Positions 25,248 to 34,892 are shown, counted from the stretch's first letter. The stretch: DNA of 64,000 nucleotides from JAQBVV01 sp965249205 (GCA_965249205.1 CBDFLL010000004.1:372001-436000), one strand, 5' to 3'. The notes: a model not told the origin generated them from the sequence alone. Numbers and translations: made by a program.

Positions 25248-27686
25248 TTAGCGGGTCCCTGCGGCGTAGTCGGCCGCCGAGAACGCATCCACCTGGATCA
25301 CTTCATCACGCACACGATCGGCCTGGAGTACCTGTTCATACTCGTCGCGTGACACGATGCCCGCCTTGAGCGCCGCGTCAAGCAGTACGTCGCCTGGCGC
25401 TTTGTCCAACCGGCCAGCGCGGACGGCGTCACGGATCTTCGTTTCCACCCGATGTGCGGCCACCGCCTCGTGCAGCGCCGCTTCGAGGCGCCCGAGCCCT
25501 GGCTCGGTAGCAGGCGGCGTGTAGATGCCGGCCGTGAGTCCGGCGCGGGCGTCGTGCTCCTCCAGGAGTCCGCGCGCGACGAGCGCGCCGGTCGCGTCGG
25601 TCGCCGGCCGGTACCGTACGCCCAGCGGAAACACGAGTGGCCGCACGGCCCAGGCTGCAAGCCGATTGGGCAGATTGTCGAGAACGCCCTGCAACGCTCC
25701 CTGAATCTCGTGTAGCGCGTGTTCGCAAGAGAAGCGCACGAACGGGATCGCCCAGTCCGGTTCTCGGTCGTGGTGAAAGCGCTTCAGCGTCGCGGAACCC
25801 AGGTACAGCCACGCCAGCGCGTCCGCCAGCCGACCGCTGATCTTCTCTCGTCGCTTGAGGTTGGCTCCGAGTGTCGCCAACGACACGTCCGACACAAGGG
25901 CGAACGCGGCGCTCATCCGGGTGAACCGGTCGTACAAACGCCGTGTCTGTCTGCTCGATGGCGCGTGCGCGCTCCATCGGCCGTCGGTGATGCCCAGCCA
26001 CCAGGATCGAGCCGTCATCGACGCCACGTGCCCGATGTGCCCGAAGAGCGCATTGTCAAAGGCCGGGAGATTCCCGGTGGTGGCGGCGGCGACCTCGTCT
26101 TGCAGAAACGGGTGACATCGGATCGCGCCCTGGCCATAGACGATCATCGAGCGGGTGAGAATATTGGCCCCTTCGACGGTGATCCCGACCGGTACGGCCT
26201 GATACATCTGCGCCAGGATGTTTCGAGGGCCACGACAGATGGCGGCACCTGCGCGTATATCCATTGCATCGTTGACGACGAGGCGCATCGAGTTCGTCAG
26301 GTACGCCTTGACGATCGCCGACGCGACTACCGGATGCTCCCCCGCGTCCACCGCGCCGGCTGTCAGCCACCGAGCGGCGTTCATCACGTACGTCAGCCCG
26401 CCTATGCGGGCCAGCGGCTCCTCGATGCCCTCGAAGCGACCGATCGGCGTGTCAAATTGTTCCCGAACCGTGGCGTACGCGCCGACGAGGCGCACCGAGA
26501 CTTGCGCCGAGGCGCACGCGAGTGCCGGCAATGAAATCGAGCGACCCGCGGCCAGGCTCTCCATGAGCATGCGCCAGCCCTGACCGGCCATCGCCGGGCC
26601 GCCGATGATCGAGTCGAGCGGGACGAAGACATCCCGACCCCAATTGGGGCCGTTCTGAAACGGGATGCCCATCGGATCATGCCGCGCGCCGATCTCGATG
26701 CCCGGGAGGTCGGCCGGCACCAGAGCGCACGTGATGCCGAGGTCCTCAGCGCCGGCGAGCAGACCGTCCGGGTCGCGGAGGCGGAAGGCCAGACCGATGA
26801 CGGTCGCCACCGGACCGAGCGTGATGTAGCGCTTACGCCAGTTGAGGCGAATGCCGAGGACGTCTTCGCCGCGGTACGTGCCGCGGCACACGATGCCCAC
26901 GCTCTGTGTCGCGGCCGCGTCGCTACCCGCTTCAGGGCCGGTCAGCGCAAAGCACGGGATCTCCTCGCCCTTTGCCAGGCGCGGCAGGTAGTGCTGTTTC
27001 TGTTCGTCGGTCCCGTACCTGAGCAGAAGCTCGGCAGGCCCAAGTGAGTTCGGCACCATGATGGTCACGGCGGCCGTTACGCTGCGGCTGCCCACCTTCA
27101 CGATCACGGCCGAATGCGCGGCGGCGGAGAATCCGAGGCCGCCGAACGATTCCGGAATGATCATGCCGAAGAACCCGTGGCGCTTCAGAAAGCTCCACAC
27201 TTCTGCCGGAAGGTCGCCGGCGCGCACGATCTCCCATTCCCGGAGCATCGAACAGAGCTCATCGACCGGCCCGTCGAGGAACGTCTGCTCACGCGCAGAG
27301 AGCAGCTTCGGCGCGAACGCCAGCAGCTTCCGCCAGTCGGGGCGGCCAGCGAAGAGATCGCGCTCCCACCACACGGTGCCGGCGTCAAGTGCTTCGCGCT
27401 CAGTGTCGCTGATCCGGGGCAGCATCGGCCGTATCAGTCGCATCGCCGTGCGGCTTACGAGCTGACGACGGAGTGCAGGTATACCCGTGACGCCGGCTAC
27501 CAGTACGAACACCGCCAGCACGGCGAAGACGGGCGCTGTGACTTCGGCCTCAGCGGAGCGAGCGCGCATCCACCACCACGCAAGAGCCGTCGCTCCGGGA
27601 AGCGTCCATGCCCAGTATCCGCGGCCGAGATAGAGCAGCAAGACGGCGAGCACTACCAGCAGCGCTACGCCAAGCATCGTCATCAT
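25248..27686 (-). CDS. fadE: acyl-CoA dehydrogenase, FadE type
   Basis: The 812-residue protein begins with about 70 residues of membrane-associated hydrophobic helices. The acyl-CoA dehydrogenase core follows, with FFGMIIPESFGGLGFS, FALTGPEAGSDA and NWRKRYITLGPVA. VEGANILTRSMIVYGQGA and the C-terminal extension (to about 812) are the FadE signature, distinct from ordinary 380-residue enzymes. It catalyses the first, FAD-dependent step of fatty acid beta-oxidation at the inner membrane. It overlaps the fadD stop by 4 bp, so the two are translationally coupled. Confidence 0.95.
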   Translation of the reverse strand: MMTMLGVALLVVLAVLLLYLGRGYWAWTLPGATALAWWWMRARSAEAEVTAPVFAVLAVFVLVAGVTGIPALRRQLVSRTAMRLIRPMLPRISDTEREALDAGTVWWERDLFAGRPDWRKLLAFAPKLLSAREQTFLDGPVDELCSMLREWEIVRAGDLPAEVWSFLKRHGFFGMIIPESFGGLGFSAAAHSAVIVKVGSRSVTAAVTIMVPNSLGPAELLLRYGTDEQKQHYLPRLAKGEEIPCFALTGPEAGSDAAATQSVGIVCRGTYRGEDVLGIRLNWRKRYITLGPVATVIGLAFRLRDPDGLLAGAEDLGITCALVPADLPGIEIGARHDPMGIPFQNGPNWGRDVFVPLDSIIGGPAMAGQGWRMLMESLAAGRSISLPALACASAQVSVRLVGAYATVREQFDTPIGRFEGIEEPLARIGGLTYVMNAARWLTAGAVDAGEHPVVASAIVKAYLTNSMRLVVNDAMDIRAGAAICRGPRNILAQMYQAVPVGITVEGANILTRSMIVYGQGAIRCHPFLQDEVAAATTGNLPAFDNALFGHIGHVASMTARSWWLGITDGRWSAHAPSSRQTRRLYDRFTRMSAAFALVSDVSLATLGANLKRREKISGRLADALAWLYLGSATLKRFHHDREPDWAIPFVRFSCEHALHEIQGALQGVLDNLPNRLAAWAVRPLVFPLGVRYRPATDATGALVARGLLEEHDARAGLTAGIYTPPATEPGLGRLEAALHEAVAAHRVETKIRDAVRAGRLDKAPGDVLLDAALKAGIVSRDEYEQVLQADRVRDEVIQVDAFSAADYAAGTR

Positions 27687-29395
27687 GAAGTCGGCGGCCG
27701 TGTGGCTGTGGCGTCGACCTCCATGTCTCGCAGTTCCCGGCGGAGTATCTTCAGCGCGCTGCTCTTCGGCAACTCGTCCAGGAACGCGATTGATCGCGGG
27801 ATCTTGTACGCGGCAAGCTCGCGCCGGCAGTACGCGGTGAGATCGTCGGCGCTGGCCGCCTGCCCTGGGAGCAAAACGACGAAGGACTTGACCGTTTCGC
27901 CACGGCTCGGATCCGGCACGCCGATCGTCGCCGACTCGTGGACGGCAGGATGCGCCATCAACACCGAGTCCACCTCGTCAGGATAGATGTTGTAGCCGCC
28001 AGCGATGATCATGTCTTTCTTGCGACCGACGATGAAGCAGTATCCGTCCTCATCAACCGTGGCGACATCACCCGTGTGGAGCCAGCCGTCGGTCAGCGCG
28101 GCCGCAGAGGCCTCGGGTGCATTCCAGTACCCTGCCATGACTTGCGGGCCCTTGATGAGCAGCTCACCCTGCTCGCCAGAGGCCACGTTCGTTGTGGCGT
28201 CGTCGACGTGTACGACCTTCACATCGGTATTGGGGAACGGCACGCCGATACTGCCGATCTTGCGCTGGCCGTTGAGTGGGTTGGCGTGTGTGACGGGCGA
28301 GGTCTCGGTTAGTCCGTAGCCCTCAACGATTTTGCTGCCGGTCAAGCTTTCGAATCGTTCGAGTACATCAGGCGGCAACGGCGCCCCTCCGGAAAAGCAC
28401 GACGCTACGCTCGTCAGATCGAGCTTCTCCAAACCGGGGGCATTGATGATCGCGTTGAACATCGCGGGCACGCCTGGAAACAGCGTGACGTGGTGCGTGG
28501 CGATGTTCTGAATCATGAGCGGAATATCCCTGGGGTTGGGCATCAGTACCATGGCCGCGGCCGCATGCACCGGAAAGTTCATCGCGACCGTCATGCCGAA
28601 CACATGAAAGAACGGCAGACACCCGAGCATGACCTCCTCACCCGGACGGGCGTCGACGAACCACGAGGCCACCTGCTGCACGTTGCACGAGAGGTTGCGG
28701 TGCGTCAAGGTCGCACCCTTGGCGACGCCGGTCGTGCCGCCGGTGTACTGAAGCGCCGCCGGCGCATCCATGTCAATAGCGGCCGCGGGCGAGTTCGCCG
28801 GCGTCGCCTTGATCAGTCGGCGCATGAAGTGGATGCCAGGCCCTGCCGCGACCGTGGCCATGAGCGGCGGCTTGGCTCGCTTCAGTTTCAGCGGCGCCAG
28901 CAGATTCAGCGGGAAGCGGAGGTATTCGGGAATCGACGCGATCACGTAGTGCTGGACGGCGAGCTTGGAACGGATCCCGGCGATGCGGCCGGCGAACAAG
29001 AAATCGGTCGTGATGGCGACCGTGCAGCCAGCGTCGTTCCACTGATGTTCGATCTCCCGCTCGACGTACAGGGGATTGGTCATCACCACGACGGCTCCGA
29101 GGCGTAGCACGGCGTAGAACGCAATGACCGTTTGCGGCAGGTTCGGCAGTTGGATCGCCACTCTCGTACCGCTGGCGACACCGAGTCCTGTCAGTGCTGT
29201 GGCAAACCGATCCACCTCGTTCTGGAGTTGGCGATAGGTGAGCCGGCTGTTGAGGAAGATCAGCGCGGTGGCATCGCCATGATCTCGGGCGCTGCGCTCA
29301 AGGAAGGCCGGAAGCGGCAACGCCTCGAAATCGAGGGAGGGCGGTACGCCCTCGTCGTAGAACTGATGCCAGACGCGCGGCTGCGTGTGTGCCAA
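27683..29395 (-). CDS. fadD: long-chain fatty acid-CoA ligase, FadD type
   Basis: The 570-residue AMP-forming ligase has the P-loop YTGGTTGVAKGATLTH, the VEGYGLTETSP motif, DGWLHTGDVATVDEDGY and a C-terminal lysine in KSSALKILRRELR. It activates fatty acids to acyl-CoA with ATP. Together with the overlapping fadE it supplies the entry steps of beta-oxidation. The 25-bp gap to the upstream patatin gene suggests that lipase action and fatty-acid activation are expressed together. Confidence 0.95.
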   Translation of the reverse strand: MAHTQPRVWHQFYDEGVPPSLDFEALPLPAFLERSARDHGDATALIFLNSRLTYRQLQNEVDRFATALTGLGVASGTRVAIQLPNLPQTVIAFYAVLRLGAVVVMTNPLYVEREIEHQWNDAGCTVAITTDFLFAGRIAGIRSKLAVQHYVIASIPEYLRFPLNLLAPLKLKRAKPPLMATVAAGPGIHFMRRLIKATPANSPAAAIDMDAPAALQYTGGTTGVAKGATLTHRNLSCNVQQVASWFVDARPGEEVMLGCLPFFHVFGMTVAMNFPVHAAAAMVLMPNPRDIPLMIQNIATHHVTLFPGVPAMFNAIINAPGLEKLDLTSVASCFSGGAPLPPDVLERFESLTGSKIVEGYGLTETSPVTHANPLNGQRKIGSIGVPFPNTDVKVVHVDDATTNVASGEQGELLIKGPQVMAGYWNAPEASAAALTDGWLHTGDVATVDEDGYCFIVGRKKDMIIAGGYNIYPDEVDSVLMAHPAVHESATIGVPDPSRGETVKSFVVLLPGQAASADDLTAYCRRELAAYKIPRSIAFLDELPKSSALKILRRELRDMEVDATATRPPTS

Positions 29396-29420
29396 TGGTT
29401 GGAGGTCCTGTCTATCCGAG

Positions 29421-30560
29421 TTAGTTGATCCCTACGGAGTGGCGCGTGGGCGTGAGCACGGCGTCGAGCTCGTCGGCGCGGGCCTCGGCGTCGGCTTCAC
29501 CAATCGCCATCAGCGCTTTCAAGTACTCCGGGTCAAACATCAAGAGGCTGAGGAGATCGGGGCTTCTCGTGTTGCGGGCTCCGGCGCTGCGCAACAGATG
29601 CCGAAAGAGACCAGGCAGGCGCACCTCGTACTTGCCGGCGAGCCGCCCGATGTCCTGCGACGGCCTGATGAGCACGAGGTCTACGAGCCGAAGTCCTTGG
29701 CGTTTCTCTGGCGGCAGGTCTGCCAAGAGACGATTGATGCGGGTCAGGTTCATCGCGTCGCGATCATGGTCGTCCAGAAAGATGGCATTCAGGAGCTGGC
29801 CGGCGATCTGCATCGGTGGCGGATACCCCTGTGCCGGTCGTCGCCGCTCCGTCCCGGTCCAAGCGCTACGGTATCTGGTGGAAAACGCCAGAACCCGGCT
29901 CGCGCCAAGGTGAATCGCCGCCGCGAGCGGAGCGGTCAGGCGGATGCCGCCATCACCGTACCAGGCGTCGTCAATCCTCACCGCTGGAAACAGGAGTGGC
30001 AGTGCTGTGGAGGCCAGCACGTGGTCCAGAGTGATACGAGTCTGCCTGCTGTGTCGGAATGGCCGTTCCCAATCATGGATATTGCGGCCCTGGACCCATG
30101 CCACCGACCGTCCCGTTGTGTAGCTGCTGGTAATGACGGCGACGGCGGCCAGCCGGCCCGTCTCAAGATTGTCGGCAATGCCCTCAATGTCGCCGCCGGG
30201 GCCGAGCGTGAACGCCGCTTCGAGGGTGCGTCGCAGCGGCGCGGTGTCGACCAGTCCCGATATTGGTGGGGCGATCTTCCCGCCGCCGGATACGAGGCGC
30301 ACCCCCCAGTGCCACAAGTTTCCGGTCAGCGACGGTGTATCGACGCGGAAGACCTGATCGACCGTCAGCGAAGTCCAGATCGCTGAGAGATCGTCAACGG
30401 CAGACGAAAACGTCCCGCGGTGCGACGCCAGGAACGCGGCGTTGATCGCCCCGGCGGAGACTCCGGTGACCACGCGCAACTGGAGGTCGGGGTACCGGCG
30501 AGCGAGCCAGCGAAGCAGCCCCACCTGGTACGCCGCGCGCGCACCTCCACCGTCCAGCAC
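29421..30560 (-). CDS. patatin-like phospholipase
   Basis: The first available start, GTG at 30560, places the oxyanion motif DGGGAR at residues 3-8. Nucleophile Ser35 is in GVSAG and catalytic Asp203 in YGDGG, so all three patatin elements are present. The frame stays open upstream for about 40 more codons without ATG, GTG or TTG, and those residues (ending DDLAIV) resemble a normal patatin first strand. The real start may be non-standard or upstream sequence altered. Predicted role: hydrolysis of acyl lipids feeding FadD and FadE. Confidence 0.85.
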   Translation of the reverse strand: MLDGGGARAAYQVGLLRWLARRYPDLQLRVVTGVSAGAINAAFLASHRGTFSSAVDDLSAIWTSLTVDQVFRVDTPSLTGNLWHWGVRLVSGGGKIAPPISGLVDTAPLRRTLEAAFTLGPGGDIEGIADNLETGRLAAVAVITSSYTTGRSVAWVQGRNIHDWERPFRHSRQTRITLDHVLASTALPLLFPAVRIDDAWYGDGGIRLTAPLAAAIHLGASRVLAFSTRYRSAWTGTERRRPAQGYPPPMQIAGQLLNAIFLDDHDRDAMNLTRINRLLADLPPEKRQGLRLVDLVLIRPSQDIGRLAGKYEVRLPGLFRHLLRSAGARNTRSPDLLSLLMFDPEYLKALMAIGEADAEARADELDAVLTPTRHSVGIN

Positions 30561-30718
30561 GATGGCAAGATCATCATGCTGTGGCGCGGTGGCAACCCCT
30601 GGGGCGCTCGACTCGACAGTAATTGGCGTGATCTGCTCCAGAGGCTCTCCCTGCTCGCGGATCCAGTACGCAAACTATCACGAACCTGGCGATGGCCGGA
30701 CTCTGTCGCGTGAACGGC

Positions 30719-30997
30719 TCAGGCGCCGTACGGCGGGTGTTCGAGCTCGTCGTCGGCGTACAACGACGGTACGACGTCCCGAATGTCGGTGACCATGGCG
30801 CTGGCCTCCTGCACGACGCGGTTGAGCTTCTGCACGATCGTTCGGACCTCTTCGAGCGTGTGCGAGACGTCGTCCAACGCAGGTCCCACTTGGCGCAGCG
30901 CGTCGCGGCCGCGATCGGTCAGCGCGAAAAAGGCCATGACCCCACCCACGAGTGCGACCAGCGTCGCGGTCGTGACGAGTCGAGTGTGGTTGTCCAC
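30719..30997 (-). CDS. small single-pass membrane protein with coiled coil
   Basis: The 92-residue protein has one transmembrane helix (about 8-26). An amphipathic, coiled-coil-like stretch (about 33-75; DDVSHTLEEVRTIVQKLNRVVQE) and a short acidic tail follow. The family is not recognised with certainty. It lies within the minus-strand run, 49 bp after the dienelactone hydrolase gene. Confidence 0.65.
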   Translation of the reverse strand: MDNHTRLVTTATLVALVGGVMAFFALTDRGRDALRQVGPALDDVSHTLEEVRTIVQKLNRVVQEASAMVTDIRDVVPSLYADDELEHPPYGA

Positions 30998-31046
30998 GGT
31001 ACGTTCTCCGTTCGTGCCGCGCCCGGCGCGACGTGTTGGTTCCAGG

Positions 31047-31745
31047 TTACTCCAACGTGTCGTGGAGAAACGAGACGACCTGCGGCCAGATTTGAGCAGC
31101 CAGCTCTGCGTTCAACGTCCCGAGCGCATTGTGCGGTGCCATGAAGGCGTGGCCGGTACCGGGGTGGACCGTCAGCGTGACGTTCTTGCCCATGGCCCTG
31201 AGCTTGGTCTCGAGCGCTCGTGCGGCGTCCGGAGGGAAGAAGCTGTCGTGCTCGGCCATGTGGCCGTTCACGGTCGCGGTGAGCGCGGACCACTCCGGCT
31301 CGGCCTCGCCCTGAGGGAATCCGTAGAACGGCACGACGGCCGTGACTTTGTCGGGACGATTCGCGGCGATGAGAAAGGCGAGCATGCCGCCCATGCAGAA
31401 TCCCACGACACCGATGCCCTGGCTCGTCACTGCGGGGTGACCCGAAAGGTAGTCGACCGCACCGCTCATGTCGCGACTCGCCCGGTCTGGCGGGAGGCTT
31501 TGCATGAGCTGCCCCGCCTTGTCCATTTCGTCGTGCGCGGCCAACTCGCCGTGATACAGGTCGGGCGCGAGCGCGACGAAACCGGCGGCACCTAAGCGAT
31601 CCGCCATCTCCTTGATACCCGAATCGAGGCCCCACCATTCCTGGATGACTAAGATGCCTGGACCGGTGCCGGCCGGGGGCGTGACCAGGTAACCGGACGC
31701 CATATGTTCGTTGACAGCAAATTCGACGGTGTTAGACATACGCAT
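31047..31745 (-). CDS. dienelactone hydrolase family protein
   Basis: The 232-residue alpha/beta hydrolase has the family triad: Cys117 in GFCMGG, an Asp in AEHDSFFPP and His in GTGHAFM. QEWWGL after the first strand is also typical. An in-frame ATG two codons later is an alternative start. The family hydrolyses cyclic or linear ester bonds, and here the natural substrate is unknown. It lies 29 bp from the LON-domain gene in the same direction. Confidence 0.9.
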   Translation of the reverse strand: MRMSNTVEFAVNEHMASGYLVTPPAGTGPGILVIQEWWGLDSGIKEMADRLGAAGFVALAPDLYHGELAAHDEMDKAGQLMQSLPPDRASRDMSGAVDYLSGHPAVTSQGIGVVGFCMGGMLAFLIAANRPDKVTAVVPFYGFPQGEAEPEWSALTATVNGHMAEHDSFFPPDAARALETKLRAMGKNVTLTVHPGTGHAFMAPHNALGTLNAELAAQIWPQVVSFLHDTLE

Positions 31746-31774
31746 AAGAATAGCTGAGTAGGCGCAGGCCGTCT

Positions 31775-32503
31775 CTACCGGGCACGACGCAACCGCTCCA
31801 GGATGTCGACCACCGCGCGGCCGCGCTCCAGCGCTCCCCGCTCCTCGAGTAGCTCCTGACGATACGACGGATCGATCGGAAGAAACTGGGACAGCTCGTC
31901 CACAACCTGTTCGTCCGGAACGCCCGCCGGCGGCTGCACGATACCCAGTCGGTCGGTCAGCGCCGACAGGAGCGACTCCAACTGGAAGCGGACGTTGCTC
32001 AGCGTGAGGGCATCCCTCTCGTTCAGCACCTCTTCGATCGGCTTCACGCGGGCCAGGCGGTAGATCCGGCTGTCGTTTTCTTCTTCGAGGACGCGAAATT
32101 TCACCAGGCCGCCGAGCACGATGTTGAACTCTCCGTTTGGCAGTGCCTCAAAGTCGGTAATCAGGCCGGCACATCCGATGCGCTCGATCGGCGGCCGTCC
32201 TTCGTAGTCGGCCTCGAAGCCCGGTTGCAGCGTCGTCATACCGATAATCCGGTTGCCCTTCATCGCCTCGACCACCATCGTGCGATAGCGCGGTTCGTAG
32301 ATGCGGAAGGCATGCGACGCGTTCGGGAAGAGTGAGGCGCTCGGGAGCGGAAAGATCGGAATCGTCTCAGGTAGCCCGCCCGCCAGAACGGGGAGGTCGC
32401 TCGTTGTCGTCGATTGCGCTGCCAGCGTGGCCGGCGCTGCGAGGAGTCCGGCGACTCCCATCAGCGAAATCCCGATAATCGAGAGTCGTGGCGTGATCGT
32501 CAT
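31775..32503 (-). CDS. exported LON substrate-binding-domain protein
   Basis: The 242-residue protein has the N-terminal substrate-binding domain of Lon-type proteases (about 45-235), with IPIFPLPSASLFPNASHAFRIYEPRYR and GCAGLITDFEALPNGEFNIVLGG. There is no ATPase or Ser/Lys protease domain. Residues 1-29 form a good signal peptide (ISLMGVAGLLAAPATLAAQ). LON-domain-only proteins are common, but they are normally cytoplasmic. It may bind exported peptides or act as a chaperone-like factor (inference). Confidence 0.88.
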   Translation of the reverse strand: MTITPRLSIIGISLMGVAGLLAAPATLAAQSTTTSDLPVLAGGLPETIPIFPLPSASLFPNASHAFRIYEPRYRTMVVEAMKGNRIIGMTTLQPGFEADYEGRPPIERIGCAGLITDFEALPNGEFNIVLGGLVKFRVLEEENDSRIYRLARVKPIEEVLNERDALTLSNVRFQLESLLSALTDRLGIVQPPAGVPDEQVVDELSQFLPIDPSYRQELLEERGALERGRAVVDILERLRRAR

Positions 32504-32533
32504 AGCAAAAGATTACGCGATAGTGAGGGTGAT

Positions 32534-32971
32534 CTACACGCCTCGACTGCGGAGAAAGGCGACGAAAGTACTGCCTGCGGCCAGCGGTGCCAGAAACGTC
32601 ACCGCGACCGACATCGCCCCAAGCACGGGCGAGCTGGCGGCGAGCCAGTTCGCTTCCGGACGCGCGGCCCACGTCACGTACTGCGCCGACGGCGTGTCGA
32701 GCCACACATGTGTCAGTGCCACGAAAAGTGTCAGAAGGGCCGACATCCCGATGCGCAGCCGCGGCCATCTGCGCGCGCGCCACACCACGGCGATGATCGC
32801 GTACACGAGGAAGCTGTACGTGAAGAGTGTTATCTCGGACCGAAACGGCCACCCGTGGTTATCGACGCGAAGCACGTGGTCGACGTGATGGACCAGTGCC
32901 AGCGCGGTCGTGGCAATCGTGAGTCGTTCGGCCGAAGAGAAGCGAGGCACGATCAGCATGTTACCCGCCAT
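32534..32971 (-). CDS. small four-helix membrane protein
   Basis: The 145-residue protein shows four hydrophobic segments (about 17-32, 49-64, 75-90, 112-138) and a short His-containing motif, HHVDHVLR, near the first helix. I do not recognise the family. It sits 18 bp after the transporter gene and 30 bp before the LON-domain gene, so it is probably co-transcribed with both. Confidence 0.7.
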   Translation of the reverse strand: MAGNMLIVPRFSSAERLTIATTALALVHHVDHVLRVDNHGWPFRSEITLFTYSFLVYAIIAVVWRARRWPRLRIGMSALLTLFVALTHVWLDTPSAQYVTWAARPEANWLAASSPVLGAMSVAVTFLAPLAAGSTFVAFLRSRGV

Positions 32972-32989
32972 CGTATTCGCGCGCGAGTT

Positions 32990-34276
32990 TCAGCTCGTCA
33001 GGTCGCGGTCTCGGGTTTCGCGCGTAGCGATCACGCCAGCCAGCGACAGCAGTGCCGCGGCGGTGAGGTAGTACCCGACATACTGCACGCCATACGTGTT
33101 GGCGAGTGACGTGGCGATGTACGGCGCGAGTGATGCGCCGAAGATGCCAGCCAGGCTGAACGTGAGTGAGCTGCCGGTGTATCGCGCCTTCGTGGGAAAG
33201 AGCTCGGACAGCAGCGTGCCGAGCGGGCCGAAACTGAGTCCCATCAGACCAAGCCCGATGGCAACCGTCAGGACCGCGCCCGTGCGGCCGGAGAGGAAGA
33301 GTGGCCCCATCACGAGGCCGAACAGCGCGATCGCGATCGACGATCCGATGAGCACCCGCCGCCGTCCCCCTTCAGCCAGGACCGCGGCGATTGGAATCGT
33401 CGCTGCGAGGCACACGACGCCGACCAGCTGGATCCGCAAAAACTGGTCGCGTGTGAACCCAAGTTCGGCTGTGCCCCACGCCAGCGTAAAAACCGTCATG
33501 AGATAGAAAATCACAAACGTCGCTAGCGCGGTCAGCGTACCTGTCACGAGTGCGCCCGGATGGTCGCGAAGCACCGTCAGCATCGGGACCCGCGCGGGGA
33601 CACGGTCGCTGAGCGAGGCGGTGAACACCGGTGTTTCGGTCAGCGCCAGACGGACGAAGAGGCCAACGAGTACCAGGGCGGCACTCGCCAGAAATGGTAT
33701 CCGCCAACCGAACGCCAGGAATTGATCGTTGGTCAGGCGCTCCGAGAGCGCGAGGAATACGCCCGTCGACAGGAGGAAACCGAGTGGGGCGCCGAGCGGG
33801 GCGAACATGCCGTACCAGGCGCGCTTGCCCGGCGGCGCGTTCTCGATGGCCAGCAGCACAGCGCCACCCCATTCGCCGCCAAGGCCGAGTCCCTGCCCGA
33901 AGCGGCAGATCGCCAGCAGGATGGGCGCGGCGAGACCGATGGAGGCATAGGGCGGCAGGAGGCCGATCGCCACTGTGGAGGCACCCATCGTCAGCAGCGC
34001 CGCAACCAGCGTTGTCTTGCGTCCCACCCGGTCCCCAAAGTGGCCGAAGAGGGCGGCGCCCACGGGCCGGGCGAGAAAGGCGATTCCGAAGGTGGCCAGC
34101 GAGGCCAATGTGGCCGCAGCCGGGTCAGATGCGGGAAAAAAGAGCGCCGGGAAGACCAGGACGGCTGCCGTACCGTAGATATAAAAGTCGAAGTACTCGA
34201 TCGTCGTGCCGACGAGGCTTGCAAACAGCACGTGCCGCGCACTGTTGACGGAAGCGGTGGCACTCGGACTGGACAT
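32990..34276 (-). CDS. MFS transporter, metabolite:H+ symporter type
   Basis: ATG at 34276 gives 428 residues beginning MSSPSATASV. A longer frame from 34453 would add a non-hydrophobic, unlikely leader. Twelve helices are visible, with SLVGTTIEYFDFYIYGTAA in helix 1 and GDRVGRKTTLV in the loop 2-3 signature. RFGQGLGLGGEWGGAVLL is typical of the MHS subfamily (ProP, ShiA and alpha-ketoglutarate permease types). It would import an organic acid or zwitterion with protons. The substrate is not predictable. It is the first gene of the minus-strand run. Confidence 0.88.
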   Translation of the reverse strand: MSSPSATASVNSARHVLFASLVGTTIEYFDFYIYGTAAVLVFPALFFPASDPAAATLASLATFGIAFLARPVGAALFGHFGDRVGRKTTLVAALLTMGASTVAIGLLPPYASIGLAAPILLAICRFGQGLGLGGEWGGAVLLAIENAPPGKRAWYGMFAPLGAPLGFLLSTGVFLALSERLTNDQFLAFGWRIPFLASAALVLVGLFVRLALTETPVFTASLSDRVPARVPMLTVLRDHPGALVTGTLTALATFVIFYLMTVFTLAWGTAELGFTRDQFLRIQLVGVVCLAATIPIAAVLAEGGRRRVLIGSSIAIALFGLVMGPLFLSGRTGAVLTVAIGLGLMGLSFGPLGTLLSELFPTKARYTGSSLTFSLAGIFGASLAPYIATSLANTYGVQYVGYYLTAAALLSLAGVIATRETRDRDLTS

Positions 34277-34431
34277 AGGTGCAGTTGGTTCCTGACGGCA
34301 GTTGAGCGCCGTGGCCTCGCGACGCGCAGTGTACCCGATGGGGCCAGGCAGCCAGGCACGGCAGACTACAATGGCGGGTGTTGAATGTCGCACCCACCCA
34401 GCCGCGCGGCTGACTTTCTTGTGTTGTGAGC

Positions 34432-34497
34432 ATGCAGTTTTTTCTGAAAACACTCCTCGCGCTTGGCTTCGGCCTCGCCACGGCCGCCCTGTTGTGA
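34432..34497 (+). CDS. possible 21-residue hydrophobic peptide
   Basis: ATG at 34432 opens a short, very hydrophobic frame (MQFFLKTLLALGFGLATAAL) whose TGA overlaps the GTG start of the next gene. It could be a translated leader, or the first helix of the next protein separated by a one-base frameshift. Confidence 0.3.
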   Translation: MQFFLKTLLALGFGLATAALL

Positions 34498-34892
34498 AGT
34501 TGGGCGACAGGCATTTCGGCTACTGGCGCGACCCGATCTGTCTTGGTGCGGTCGCGACCTACCTCGGGTATCGCTGGCTGATACCGGTCGCTTCGCAGAC
34601 GCCGTTGTGGAGCGGCCACTTCGCAGACATCCTGCTGATTCCCGCCGCGCTGCCGTTGTGGCTATGGCTGGAGCGCCGGATCGGTTGGCGGAGTGACGAC
34701 CAGATGCCGCGGTGGAGCGACATCGGATTCGCGCTGGCCACATGGACCGTCGCGGCTGAGTTGCTCGCCCCGAACATGTTCTCGCAGGCTACGGGTGATG
34801 TGTGGGACGCGGTGGCCTATGCCGGCGGGGCCGTGATTGCGGGTCTCCTGTGGCAGGGATCCTGGGCTCTCACGACACCGAGGGTGGCCTGA
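34494..34892 (+). CDS. small integral membrane protein
   Basis: GTG at 34494 gives a 132-residue protein with about three to four hydrophobic segments. FGYWRDPICLGAVATYLGYRWLI and SGHFADILLIPAALPLWLWLERRIG resemble small bacterial membrane proteins annotated as magnesium-citrate-transporter-like, but no transport function can be inferred. DVWDAVAYAGGAVIAGLLW ends the protein. The start is uncertain because a hydrophobic peptide frame precedes it. Confidence 0.6.
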   Translation: MKLGDRHFGYWRDPICLGAVATYLGYRWLIPVASQTPLWSGHFADILLIPAALPLWLWLERRIGWRSDDQMPRWSDIGFALATWTVAAELLAPNMFSQATGDVWDAVAYAGGAVIAGLLWQGSWALTTPRVA

